Counted from the first letter of the stretch, positions 1 to 7,918 are shown. The stretch: DNA of 9,948 nucleotides from Lentisphaerota bacterium (GCA_015061765.1 SUVZ01000114.1:1-9948); one strand, 5' to 3'. Program-made: numbers and translations. Notes: generated by a model from the letters alone, not told the origin.

Positions 1-1
1 G

Positions 2-868
2 ACGGTCAAGTGCGGTGACACTCTCCCTCAGCTTGGCGACAGATGCGACGAACTATATCTCACGCAGATTGAGATCGACTGCGCCGAACTGACGGCAGAC
101 TGCCACTTTGGGGCGCCGGAGTTCCTGTCGGTCGACGACATGGCATCTCTCCTCTCGAACTTCCGGAACAAACGCCGCACAACCCTTGCGACAAGCCGCG
201 TCGAGGGCAAGCCCGCCGACGGAGCCGCCGAGGTGGAGATGGGGCCGATACCGCCGCTTTCCAGCACCGAGTTCGCGCCGGGGAAGAAAGCAAAGACAAC
301 AATCGGAGGAAGTGACGCCACAAGTCGCATAAAGCTCGATCCGTCAAAGCTTGATGAAGGGAAAGACGCCGAACTGCACAAGCTTACCGTAAGGAAGAAT
401 GGAGAGGAAACTGAATGCCAGATATTGACAACCGAAGATATCGATATTGAGATCAAGAGCATAAGCGCCGGGGAAGGCATAGAAGTTGAAGAGAAAGATG
501 GTGTCTATACGATCAGCGTCAAAAAGGAAGAGGAAGAGCCGGAAACGCCAGAGGGTTCGGACGAGCCGATAGTGCCGGGCAACGAGCCTTCTCCTTCGCC
601 ATCGGGAGGCGGTGGAGGAAGTTGCGGATGCGATTGCGACTGCTGCAGCGGAGGCGACGATGAAGAGGGTGAACAGGAGGCGGCAGACGGCTGCGACCAT
701 CCCGGCTCGTCTGGCGGCCCAGGCGGAGTTAGCAAGGGCGGCGATCCGGTGCACTACTCCAATTACGATCCGGGTGGTGCAGACTTCCACGGAGGGAGCG
801 GTGGCGGCGGAGGGGTTGCAGCAGAGGACGAACCGCACGAAGGCAGCGACGACTGCTGCACAGGTTGA
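2..868 (+). CDS. C-terminal part of a phage tail-type protein with Gly/Cys-rich tail (5' partial)
   Basis: The frame is open from base 2, so the gene begins upstream; the ATG at 140 is internal and has no clear ribosome-binding site. The 288 visible residues fall into three parts. The first is a globular stretch with several cysteines. The second, at about nt 375-525, is a charged beta-type segment ending in GEGIEVEEKDGVYTISV, a pattern common in phage tail fibre and tail tip proteins, where an 'xGxGIEV..DGxxTISV' strand pair precedes a tail repeat. The third is a low-complexity tail from about nt 525, first Glu/Pro/Ser rich and then Gly rich, with an SCGCDCDCC cluster and a DDCCTG terminus. 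The family is not recognised. A tail or adsorption role is inferred from the motif and from the neighbouring genes. The next gene starts 21 bases downstream, so co-transcription is likely. Confidence 0.6.
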   Translation, partial: TVKCGDTLPQLGDRCDELYLTQIEIDCAELTADCHFGAPEFLSVDDMASLLSNFRNKRRTTLATSRVEGKPADGAAEVEMGPIPPLSSTEFAPGKKAKTTIGGSDATSRIKLDPSKLDEGKDAELHKLTVRKNGEETECQILTTEDIDIEIKSISAGEGIEVEEKDGVYTISVKKEEEEPETPEGSDEPIVPGNEPSPSPSGGGGGSCGCDCDCCSGGDDEEGEQEAADGCDHPGSSGGPGGVSKGGDPVHYSNYDPGGADFHGGSGGGGGVAAEDEPHEGSDDCCTG

Positions 869-889
869 TTTGAAGCAAAAGGAGCGATC

Positions 890-2449
890 ATGGTTTACAG
901 AATCAAAGGAAAACGATATCTGAAAATGTACACGGCGCCGTGCGACACGCCGGTGTACGCAGCCAACACCGACGCAAAGGCGGCTGCAGAGGATTTGGAT
1001 GACGTACCGTGGACGCCAACGGATGTCCAGTCTGCACAGATGTCGTATCACACAAATGCCATAGTGGACGAGGCGACGCAGACGACAGGCCTCGACATGA
1101 ATGTCGCGATCCGCGAGAGCTTCGATGCCGCGCTGTTCTGCGCAAATCATGTGGCCGGACTCCACCGGGCATACGCAAACGCAGCTTGCTACGTTTTCGA
1201 GATGCCCGAAATGGCAGCGTATCCTAACCTGACATCCGTAAAGGCCAGAGTAACTTCCGATCCATACAATTCGACCGGGGTGCGCCTTGCGGTGCACTTG
1301 TCGGATACGCTGAGCATTCCGCAGGAGTGGTCAATTGCCCGTGAGGGGATTGCGCATGTCGCCGGTGCGGTGCCGCGCGATACGGCCATCGGCTCGGACA
1401 AGAAAACGTATTGGTTCACCAATACCGGGGAGGTGGAAATAGAAATAGCCGCACAGCAGCTGAAAAAACATCTCCTCCTGATGGTAGGACTTGAAGACTA
1501 TACGGTTGTCCGGGGGGACTGGATGGAGGGAAGCGCATACATCTCGCCGACGGTAGAGATAACAACGGACGGCGAGGTTACAGGGTGGATCGAGGGGCGC
1601 ACGGAGACAGCCGCAAAATCGGTAGAGTTCATGATATGCGATGAAGATCAAGGCTTCAGCAGCAATGACATCATCACTAGGGATGGTGATCTCCCTGAAG
1701 GAATTACAGCGGATCAGCTGGGGGCAAATGTTGCAACGGACTGGAGCGAATTCTCATATAAGAGACTCGATATGATTGCGTTCAGTGAGAATCGAATGAA
1801 GCAGAATAAGGATGTAACCATCGCGCAAGTAAACCATCAAGGTGAAATTCTTTCAAAGGTCGGTGGATCTGGTGCGGCATACACAGTGGGAAAAGATGAG
1901 GAAGGTGTTTTCATATTGGCCAGGAAGAAGCTTCTCGTTCCTTTTGTAATCCCAGATGGTATGAAGACAGGAAGAATGAAGGTGTCATGGACGCACTCAA
2001 ATGACTATGCAGCCGTCAAGGGAACGCCAACCATACGCAATATCTGGATAGCGCGCAACGCCATGGAAATCTCGTACGGCGAAAAATCCCTTCAAAAGTA
2101 TCAGCTGTATACTGCTACATTGAACAAAGTTGACAAATGGGAACTATTGAAGTCGCTTGAGTGCACCGTGGGAGATGTTTGCGCTGAAGGTGTTGAGTTG
2201 GAGGTGGATATTGAATCCGGCAAGGCGCATACACTGCTGTTGACCTGCCATATAGACGAATATGAACTTGTCAAGATAGCAGGATCATCGGGTGCCAATG
2301 CAAGCCAAATAATGCTGGGCGATGGATGGAACGATCCTTACGCAATGTACTTGCAGCAGGCAGTGCAAATAACCGCCCCCCAAGCATTACTGTGGAAAGG
2401 GATGGTGCTGTCAGGCGGATGGAGTCCAAAAATAACGCTAAAGAACTGA
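890..2449 (+). CDS. Putative phage tail/adsorption protein, paralogue A
   Basis: This 519-residue protein has no signal peptide and no membrane segment. The ATG at 890 has an AGGAG ribosome-binding site five bases upstream. I do not recognise the family. Its architecture is clear from comparison with the next gene. Residues 1-245 align without any gap to the downstream paralogue (about 64% identity by hand count over 240 residues), including an identical run at 121-141 around VTSDPYNSTGVRLAVHLSDT. Residues about 246-330 are unrelated to the paralogue. Residues about 331-519 align again through VGKD, ARKKLLVPFVIP, NIWIARN, LYTATL, HTLLLTCHID and a terminal GGWSPKITL. A conserved scaffold with an exchangeable centre fits a receptor-binding or baseplate appendage protein. 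That role is inference from the architecture and the tail-gene setting. Confidence 0.7.
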   Translation: MVYRIKGKRYLKMYTAPCDTPVYAANTDAKAAAEDLDDVPWTPTDVQSAQMSYHTNAIVDEATQTTGLDMNVAIRESFDAALFCANHVAGLHRAYANAACYVFEMPEMAAYPNLTSVKARVTSDPYNSTGVRLAVHLSDTLSIPQEWSIAREGIAHVAGAVPRDTAIGSDKKTYWFTNTGEVEIEIAAQQLKKHLLLMVGLEDYTVVRGDWMEGSAYISPTVEITTDGEVTGWIEGRTETAAKSVEFMICDEDQGFSSNDIITRDGDLPEGITADQLGANVATDWSEFSYKRLDMIAFSENRMKQNKDVTIAQVNHQGEILSKVGGSGAAYTVGKDEEGVFILARKKLLVPFVIPDGMKTGRMKVSWTHSNDYAAVKGTPTIRNIWIARNAMEISYGEKSLQKYQLYTATLNKVDKWELLKSLECTVGDVCAEGVELEVDIESGKAHTLLLTCHIDEYELVKIAGSSGANASQIMLGDGWNDPYAMYLQQAVQITAPQALLWKGMVLSGGWSPKITLKN

Positions 2450-2459
2450 GGAGGATCAA

Positions 2460-4112
2460 ATGAAGTACAGAATCAAAGGCAGAAGGTTTCTCAAGAAATA
2501 CACGGCGGCGTTCACCACTCCGGCCTATGCGGTGATAGCGGACGCACAGGCAGTCGTGGACGGCTTGTGCGACACGCCATGGCAGGAAGTCGAAGATGAG
2601 GTTGCGCAGATGGCGTATCACACAAGCGAAGTGGTCGACAACGCCACCGGCACGACAGGTCTCGACATGAATGTGGCAATCAGAAACAGGCTTGATGCGG
2701 CGCTATGGTGCGCAGACCATAGCGGAGGAAGGCACAGGGCATACGCAAACGCGGCTTGCTATGTGTTTGAAATGCCTGACATGGCTGCGTATCCGAACCT
2801 GACAGCCGTCAAGCTCAGAGTCACTTCCGATCCATACAATTCGACAGGAGTTCGCCTTGCCGTACATCTGTCGGACACTCTAGACATACCGGTCAACTGT
2901 GCTGAAGCGCGAGAGGGTATTGCGCATATCGAGGGTGTTGCGAAGCGAGAAGAACGCAAGTCAAGCGACAACAAGATTTACTGGTATGCCGCTACAGAGA
3001 AGGTGACTATCTCCGTCAGTTCGCAGTCGTTGAAGAAATACCTGTTTCTGGTGGTGGGACTGGAGAACTACAATGTGTCGCGCGGAGACTGGCTTGAGGG
3101 CTGTGCGTACATATCGCCGGTTGTTGAGATTGAGACTGACGGCGAAGTAACCGGCTGGAACGAAAATCAAGTTGCGAGTACGGCTAAAGGGACAGAGTTT
3201 GTCGTACGAAAAAGTGGTGATTGGTGGGAAGCGACTGATACAGGGCTCAACAAAGATGGGTTTTATCACATTCCGGACGAATACGGAAGGGTAATTGTAG
3301 GATATTTAGCGGGGGATGTGTATGCCCCTGGATGGATAGTTGAAAAAAAGGCAGATGAAACAGATGCCTCGAAGATAGAAAGCACGACATTGCGACCGAT
3401 ATATGCGAACGGTGGCAGAGGAAGCAAAAATCCCGTTGATGGATTTATCGGTCATAAGAAAACCTGTGGAGGGATTCATGAATGCTATGCAGCATTTTAC
3501 GCAGATAAAATGCTACGGGTTTATAGCGAAGGGTCAGGCCCAAGCGGATCGTTTTGGAATGAGCAAGGAATACCCGGATTTTCCGTAGGGAGAGATATTA
3601 GAAACAATGGCTCGAGTTACTACTATATCACCCGCAAGAAGGGACTCTTACCATTCTGCATACCGAAATCCTTCAAGGCGAAAAAGATACGGATAACGAC
3701 AGAAGGCGACCAAATGAACAGAACAGAGAATGATGCTCGAATCAAGCGCAATGTATGGCTAGCCAGAAACAGCAGATTGGATGACTATTCTGACTTAACC
3801 TTACAGCGCCATGAACTATACACAGCGAGCTTGCCAAAAGTTGGAAATTATGAACTAGTGGCATCAATAGATGGCACAGTTAACGATACAGGAAGCGAAT
3901 TTGAAACAGATATCGATTTGATCACAACTGGTCCGCATACGCTTCTGTTGACTTGTTTCATAGATATAACCGAGTTTGATCTCGAAAGCCAGAACGAGCA
4001 GAACAAAGGAAGTGGATTATCTAATTCTACAGTCAGGGCGACGGAGAACTTCCTGTTTGCTGACGGAGAATTCACGGGCGGATGGGATCCGACAATAACG
4101 CTTTTGGGATAA
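2460..4112 (+). CDS. Putative phage tail/adsorption protein, paralogue B
   Basis: This 550-residue paralogue of the preceding gene lies only ten bases after its stop. A strong AGGAGG ribosome-binding site (2449-2454) supports the ATG at 2460. It starts MKYRIKGRRFLKKYT against MVYRIKGKRYLKMYT in paralogue A and keeps register with it for about 245 residues. The centre (about 246-375) is longer than in A. It is rich in Gly, Tyr, Trp and Cys, for example GSGPSGSFWNEQGIPGFSVGRD, and shows no visible similarity to A's centre. From about residue 376 the proteins align again (TRKKGLLPFCIP, NVWLARN, LYTASLPKVG, HTLLLTCFID, terminal GGWDPTITL). The pair arose by tandem duplication followed by replacement or fast divergence of the centre. 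A tail-associated structural or receptor-binding role is inferred; no named family is claimed. Confidence 0.7.
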   Translation: MKYRIKGRRFLKKYTAAFTTPAYAVIADAQAVVDGLCDTPWQEVEDEVAQMAYHTSEVVDNATGTTGLDMNVAIRNRLDAALWCADHSGGRHRAYANAACYVFEMPDMAAYPNLTAVKLRVTSDPYNSTGVRLAVHLSDTLDIPVNCAEAREGIAHIEGVAKREERKSSDNKIYWYAATEKVTISVSSQSLKKYLFLVVGLENYNVSRGDWLEGCAYISPVVEIETDGEVTGWNENQVASTAKGTEFVVRKSGDWWEATDTGLNKDGFYHIPDEYGRVIVGYLAGDVYAPGWIVEKKADETDASKIESTTLRPIYANGGRGSKNPVDGFIGHKKTCGGIHECYAAFYADKMLRVYSEGSGPSGSFWNEQGIPGFSVGRDIRNNGSSYYYITRKKGLLPFCIPKSFKAKKIRITTEGDQMNRTENDARIKRNVWLARNSRLDDYSDLTLQRHELYTASLPKVGNYELVASIDGTVNDTGSEFETDIDLITTGPHTLLLTCFIDITEFDLESQNEQNKGSGLSNSTVRATENFLFADGEFTGGWDPTITLLG

Positions 4113-4123
4113 AAGGAGACATC

Positions 4124-6115
4124 ATGAAACACTATCTGAAATTCGTTTTAATGTCCGCTGCAATTACCCTGCAGAGCATCTGCAAGGGCGGCGTTCCGCT
4201 TGAATGGACGCGGCGGCCCGACTCTACCACCCCTGCGAACTTCACGGCGCATCAGGGCGAAACGCTGGAGTTTCGCTGCACTTTCAGAGGGTTCGGGGAT
4301 TTGCCGTTCGATGAAAGTGGCGCTAATCTCTACTGGCAGACCAACGGCATGAGCGAGGCGTGGTGGAGTATGCCTGCAACGGTAAGTTCAAACACGGTGT
4401 CGGCAAGCTGGCTCCCTATACATAATCCTGGAGCCGGACGTGTGATATTCTTCTTTGGTATGCAATCCAACGCCTTCGCATCGGCCGTGGTGAGATTCTT
4501 GCCCTCTCCTGGGTTCGCACCGGCAGTACAGCCGTTGCCGAGCGTCGCATTTGATGCAGCGCTCATGGGTACACCCACGATCAATGGTACCAACCTCGTG
4601 GAGTATCTATCCGGGATCGCATTGGAAGAAAGCGACCCGACCGTCCCGGACTGGGCCAAGCAGCCGAATCCTCCCGCCGGTACAAGCGGCGACGGCCTCA
4701 CCACCAACGACGTCTGCAATATCGTTACCAATGAGGTGGTTAAACCGTATGGGGGAGAGTGGTTGGCAACTTACGTCAACCCGAAGTTTGTCACTCCTTT
4801 GGAAGATGCGCGGGGGCCAACCAATCAATACGGGCATCTTCCGTCTCTCTCTGTCGGGAGTGTGGTCCTGAACAGTGCCTTGGACTCACATGTCGAATAC
4901 ATCGATCCAGTTACCGGCAAAAAAACGTACCAGCTCTCATATCGGTATACGGAAGGTTTTAGTTTAACGGCGCTGTGGGCAATCGCTGCCGCTTCTCCGG
5001 GAGCGGGATATATCGAATTTCTAACTAGGGAAGCGGAGGAAATTGTACTGCGGCTCGAGAAGATCCCGAAGACAACCCGCAATGCACTCGGCCTTGCCCG
5101 TCTCTCCGATCTGAAAGATGTAGGCATCTCTGCCGAAAACGCCACCGACATCGCTGTATCAGTCTCATCACCACTGTCTAACAAAGTTGACCGGCTCGAA
5201 GGTCAGGTCGCGACAATCGGGGCACACCTCAATACTGAGGACGCCAAGTTTATCGTCACCAACTACAATTCCTCGACTAAAATTCCCGCAGCTCACGTTC
5301 AGATCCGCCAGAAGAACTCACAAACGGGTGAATTTGAATGGCTGCATATCTGGAATGAAATGACTCGCTGGAATAAGTTTACAGGCCTTTACTTCGACTG
5401 GGATAAATGGCCTGGTTTTTACTCTTGGCGAACCAACATCGAAGGTCAGATTTCCGCCCGCGCCATGAAAGAATACGCTTTCTACGACGGCGTAACCGGC
5501 GACGTCGCGCCCGACGGTTACTTTTGGATAGGTCAACCTAAAATAGCCATTTGTGCTGGTGCGAGTTATCAGCGATATGTAAACGGCAGGAATGCGGTCT
5601 GGATTCTCGAATCTAACGGAACAATTGCCGACATTAACGGTACAACCAATGGATATTTTCGTATCACCGATGCCGAAGGCAAGACGCATTTTGAAATCGT
5701 AAAGGGAGATAAGCGCACCGTTTACGCTAAAGCGCATGCGATGACATCTGAAATAATAATGGGAGTTCCGCATTATTTCACCACATACGCGATAACCAAT
5801 GCAGTATCAGCCCCGATTGCGCACATCTCCGTCGAAGGACTTAAGGCCGGCGCGTTTGTTCCCGAAAACGACCCGAACTGCGCCGCGAACATAAAGTGGT
5901 CTTCGGTTTCTGGCGGCTACACTCTCGAATGGTGGCCTAAGGCGGATTATCCATCAATGTTTGTTTACGCCGATTATGAGATTGGCGGCGAAACCTATAT
6001 CCGCAACACCGCGCCGGTTGCGATGCAGACAATCGTCATTGATGGTAAGAAATATAAAATCGGCGTAAGTACCGTCAGCGGAACAAAAGTTTTAAGCTTA
6101 ACAGAGGTAGAGTAA
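4124..6115 (+). CDS. Secreted tail-fibre-like protein with BppU-like N-terminal region
   Basis: The protein has 663 residues. The ATG at 4124 is preferred over the in-frame ATG at 4082 because it has an AAGGAG site five to six bases upstream and opens a signal peptide (basic MKHYLK, hydrophobic FVLMSAAITL). The 4082 start would bury that signal and overlap the previous gene. After the signal, residues about 25-140 resemble the baseplate upper protein (BppU) N-terminal fold: a GETLEFRCTFRG strand, an LYWQTNGM segment and a GAGRVIFFFGMQSNAFASAVVRF strand. At about 170 there is DPTVPDWAKQPNPP, a linker type typical of phage tail fibres. A short coiled-coil-like heptad stretch occurs at about 346-367, followed by a beta-rich C-terminal region. 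No PEP-CTERM tail is present. A tail fibre with an export signal is unusual; it may instead be a surface-displayed fibre homologue. Confidence 0.65.
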   Translation: MKHYLKFVLMSAAITLQSICKGGVPLEWTRRPDSTTPANFTAHQGETLEFRCTFRGFGDLPFDESGANLYWQTNGMSEAWWSMPATVSSNTVSASWLPIHNPGAGRVIFFFGMQSNAFASAVVRFLPSPGFAPAVQPLPSVAFDAALMGTPTINGTNLVEYLSGIALEESDPTVPDWAKQPNPPAGTSGDGLTTNDVCNIVTNEVVKPYGGEWLATYVNPKFVTPLEDARGPTNQYGHLPSLSVGSVVLNSALDSHVEYIDPVTGKKTYQLSYRYTEGFSLTALWAIAAASPGAGYIEFLTREAEEIVLRLEKIPKTTRNALGLARLSDLKDVGISAENATDIAVSVSSPLSNKVDRLEGQVATIGAHLNTEDAKFIVTNYNSSTKIPAAHVQIRQKNSQTGEFEWLHIWNEMTRWNKFTGLYFDWDKWPGFYSWRTNIEGQISARAMKEYAFYDGVTGDVAPDGYFWIGQPKIAICAGASYQRYVNGRNAVWILESNGTIADINGTTNGYFRITDAEGKTHFEIVKGDKRTVYAKAHAMTSEIIMGVPHYFTTYAITNAVSAPIAHISVEGLKAGAFVPENDPNCAANIKWSSVSGGYTLEWWPKADYPSMFVYADYEIGGETYIRNTAPVAMQTIVIDGKKYKIGVSTVSGTKVLSLTEVE

Positions 6116-6116
6116 A

Positions 6117-7049
6117 ATGTTTGATTTTATTGATACGGCTTGTGTTGAAACAACATGCTTCATAATGAACATGTTTTGTTTTGGTGAGGTATTTTACAAC
6201 GAGACAAATACCTTTGTTCTCTCAAACGGCGTGTGCGGGGTTGTTGCGAATGTCTGTAGTGGAGCAAGGCTTTTTGCAGTTCTCGTATTCTTATCTCTTT
6301 TTTCCATCTTCACTAAGGAGAAAAGAGGTTGGATATATCTCGCCTTTAGTTTCCCGGTCGCTATGCTCTTTAACGCGTTTCGCTGCATGCTCGTAATCGG
6401 CCACGGAATCGCTTTTCATGACACGGTGGGCTTTATCCTTTTTTCTGTGCCGGTACTCTTCTATGCGTTCGCGCCGAATTTGAGGTTTAAGTACAGCAAA
6501 GTGATAATGCTCTTATTTCTTTCGGCGGTCGGGATCTGGAACTCTACGCCGGCTTATGCCAACGGTGTAAAAGTCCGCATCGGCTCTGTTAGCTTTCCTT
6601 ACACCGACTTTGAGGTAAGATACCTCTATGATACAGGCTCTTATGTCACCAACGACCTTGTTCATGTCGAGTGGACGCGCTCGCCTGTCGTTCCCGAATC
6701 AGCGGACTTTATTGGCGCTTATCGCCATATCGACAGCACCAACGATACCGACTGGGCTATCTTCTATGAATCAGACTTTATCCGCTCTAAAAGTCCGCTT
6801 GAAATACCGTTTAAGAACGCCGTATCCAACGATTTTCAGTTCTTTACGACATTCACGCCCGGACCTACCATCCACACAAACGGCGTAGCTGCGATTCTTT
6901 GGCAGCTGAATTTTAAAGGTGAGAGCGATAAATGCGTCCCGTTCAGAACTGGCATTTACAGCGACGGAGTACGCCTCGCACCTAATAACAGCATAACAAA
7001 TGGTCCTTCAGATCACATAACCATAAAAGAAAGCGAGATTGAATTATGA
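6117..7049 (+). CDS. Exosortase/archaeosortase-like membrane protein fused to an exported domain
   Basis: The protein has 310 residues. An AGAGG site lies nine bases before the ATG, which follows the previous stop by one base. Residues 1-120 are hydrophobic with about four membrane segments and carry the exosortase signature: NTFVLSNGVCGVVANVCSG with the candidate catalytic Cys47, then NAFR with Arg89, then FHDTVGF with His101. In exosortases (membrane transpeptidase-like enzymes that process PEP-CTERM proteins) these three residues form the conserved active site. The core lacks the extra N-terminal helices of EpsH-type enzymes. Residues 129-148 form a second signal-peptide-like helix ending PAYA before N149. 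Residues 149-310 are a soluble, beta-type domain of unknown family, probably extracytoplasmic. No recognisable substrate sorting signal occurs in the window. The ATGA overlap with the next gene suggests translational coupling. Confidence 0.65.
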   Translation: MFDFIDTACVETTCFIMNMFCFGEVFYNETNTFVLSNGVCGVVANVCSGARLFAVLVFLSLFSIFTKEKRGWIYLAFSFPVAMLFNAFRCMLVIGHGIAFHDTVGFILFSVPVLFYAFAPNLRFKYSKVIMLLFLSAVGIWNSTPAYANGVKVRIGSVSFPYTDFEVRYLYDTGSYVTNDLVHVEWTRSPVVPESADFIGAYRHIDSTNDTDWAIFYESDFIRSKSPLEIPFKNAVSNDFQFFTTFTPGPTIHTNGVAAILWQLNFKGESDKCVPFRTGIYSDGVRLAPNNSITNGPSDHITIKESEIEL

Positions 7050-7462
7050 ATAAACGAATCTTAACTCTCTGCCTTTTGGGCATCTCATTCACGCTTCACG
7101 CAAGTGTAACCAATGAGATTGCAAATGTTGATGTCGTGAAACTCTTAGAAGCTAAATATCAGCGCGATATGAAGACATCCGAAGGACGTAAATTCTGGCA
7201 CGGCAAACTTGTAAGCCACATCACTGATCCGTCCAATGTCGTTGTGATCACAACACATGAAGACGGAAAGGTGTTTAAAGATGCGGCCAAAGTTGTCCGT
7301 CCGATTGATAGCGTCAACGCTGCCAACAAGCGCCTTAAGCGCACCGTTGATAAGAAGGGAGTCCCTAAGAAACTTGCCGACGCCCGGCAACGCCGCGCCG
7401 ACGAGGTCAACATGGGTCCCACAAATGTAACTGTAACAATAACTGCTGGAGGTACAAAATGA
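7046..7462 (+). CDS. Small secreted protein of unknown function
   Basis: The protein has 138 residues. Its ATG overlaps the TGA of the exosortase-like gene (ATGA), and its own TGA overlaps the next ATG in the same way, so it is probably made by coupled translation. Residues 1-19 form a classical Sec signal peptide: basic MNKR, hydrophobic ILTLCLLGISFTL, and a signal peptidase I site after LHA. The mature part of about 119 residues is strongly basic in its second half (KRLKRTVDKKGVPKKLADARQRRADE) and ends in a short Thr/Val beta segment, NVTVTITAGG. No family is recognised. Its position between an exosortase-like protein and a lipobox protein suggests periplasmic or surface work in the same module. 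The basic part could contact phosphate-rich envelope polymers, but that is speculation. Confidence 0.6.
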   Translation: MNKRILTLCLLGISFTLHASVTNEIANVDVVKLLEAKYQRDMKTSEGRKFWHGKLVSHITDPSNVVVITTHEDGKVFKDAAKVVRPIDSVNAANKRLKRTVDKKGVPKKLADARQRRADEVNMGPTNVTVTITAGGTK

Positions 7463-7896
7463 CAAAACTTCTCTCGTTCTTATCCTCAATCGGCTCTGCC
7501 ATTGGAGGTTGGTTCAATTGGAAAAACTCACCGGTTGCCCAACGACGTGCCGCGGAGGAAGATATCGCCAAGCGTGATGCCGAAATAAAGTCAACGACAA
7601 ACGAGCTCAAGGATGCGGTTTATTCAAGCGACGACACCAAACTTAACGAGATTGTCGCTCGGCTCATAAAACCGATGCTCGCAATCTCGATCACGCTTAC
7701 ATCTTTGGTCGGCTGTGTTTCAAAGCCCGAAATCGTCTACATCCCGACTGATCGAAAAATCGAAAGCTGCGTCAACTCTCTTGGCATATCCTGCAAGGCT
7801 GTTCCTGACGCGGTTATGGTTGAAATGCTTGAAAAGATTCAAGAGCTTGATGAACTCAAGCGCGAAATGAAAGTCGAAAAAAGAGTTTCCAAGTAA
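7459..7896 (+). CDS. Protein with internal lipobox, spanin-like (putative lysis protein)
   Basis: The protein has 145 residues. A GGAGG site six bases upstream supports the ATG at 7459, which overlaps the previous stop. Residues 1-25 are an amphipathic helix rich in Gly, Phe and Trp. Residues 26-68 are highly charged and probably helical. Residues 69-86 form a hydrophobic segment ending in LVGC, a good lipobox with Cys86, preceded by Arg68 and Lys71. The rest (VSKPEIVYIPTDRK...) ends in a charged helical or coiled stretch. Rz1-type outer-membrane spanins are small phage lipoproteins, and a cytoplasmic-side part followed by a lipoprotein part could mean an i-spanin/o-spanin-like fusion or a lipoprotein with a long N-terminal extension. 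An internal start at M73 (7675) lacks a convincing ribosome-binding site. A lysis role is inferred from the topology and the small-gene context. Confidence 0.55.
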   Translation: MTKLLSFLSSIGSAIGGWFNWKNSPVAQRRAAEEDIAKRDAEIKSTTNELKDAVYSSDDTKLNEIVARLIKPMLAISITLTSLVGCVSKPEIVYIPTDRKIESCVNSLGISCKAVPDAVMVEMLEKIQELDELKREMKVEKRVSK

Positions 7897-7918
7897 CAAT
7901 AAAAAGAAAGGTAAAATC

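Noticed and set aside
612..923. Open frame of 103 codons on the + strand, overlapping the Gly-rich tail
   Set aside because: It is an out-of-frame reading of GGC/GAG-type repeats and overlaps the next gene's start and ribosome-binding site. No independent support.
344..1297. Long open frame (317 codons) on the - strand
   Set aside because: It is antisense to two well-supported + strand genes, crosses their boundary and gives a Cys/Arg/Val-rich low-quality protein. It is a codon-bias shadow in GC-rich DNA.
1625..3584. Diversity-generating retroelement variable region in the paralogue centres
   Set aside because: No reverse transcriptase or template repeat is visible in the window, and the centres differ in length and overall sequence rather than at adenine-derived positions.
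4082..4123. Earlier ATG start for the fibre gene
   Set aside because: It overlaps the previous gene, lacks a ribosome-binding site and would hide the signal peptide that the ATG at 4124 exposes.
6040..6115. PEP-CTERM sorting signal at the C-terminus of the secreted fibre
   Set aside because: The C-terminus (KIGVSTVSGTKVLSLTEVE) has no PEP motif, hydrophobic helix or basic end. The same holds for the secreted protein ending at 7462.
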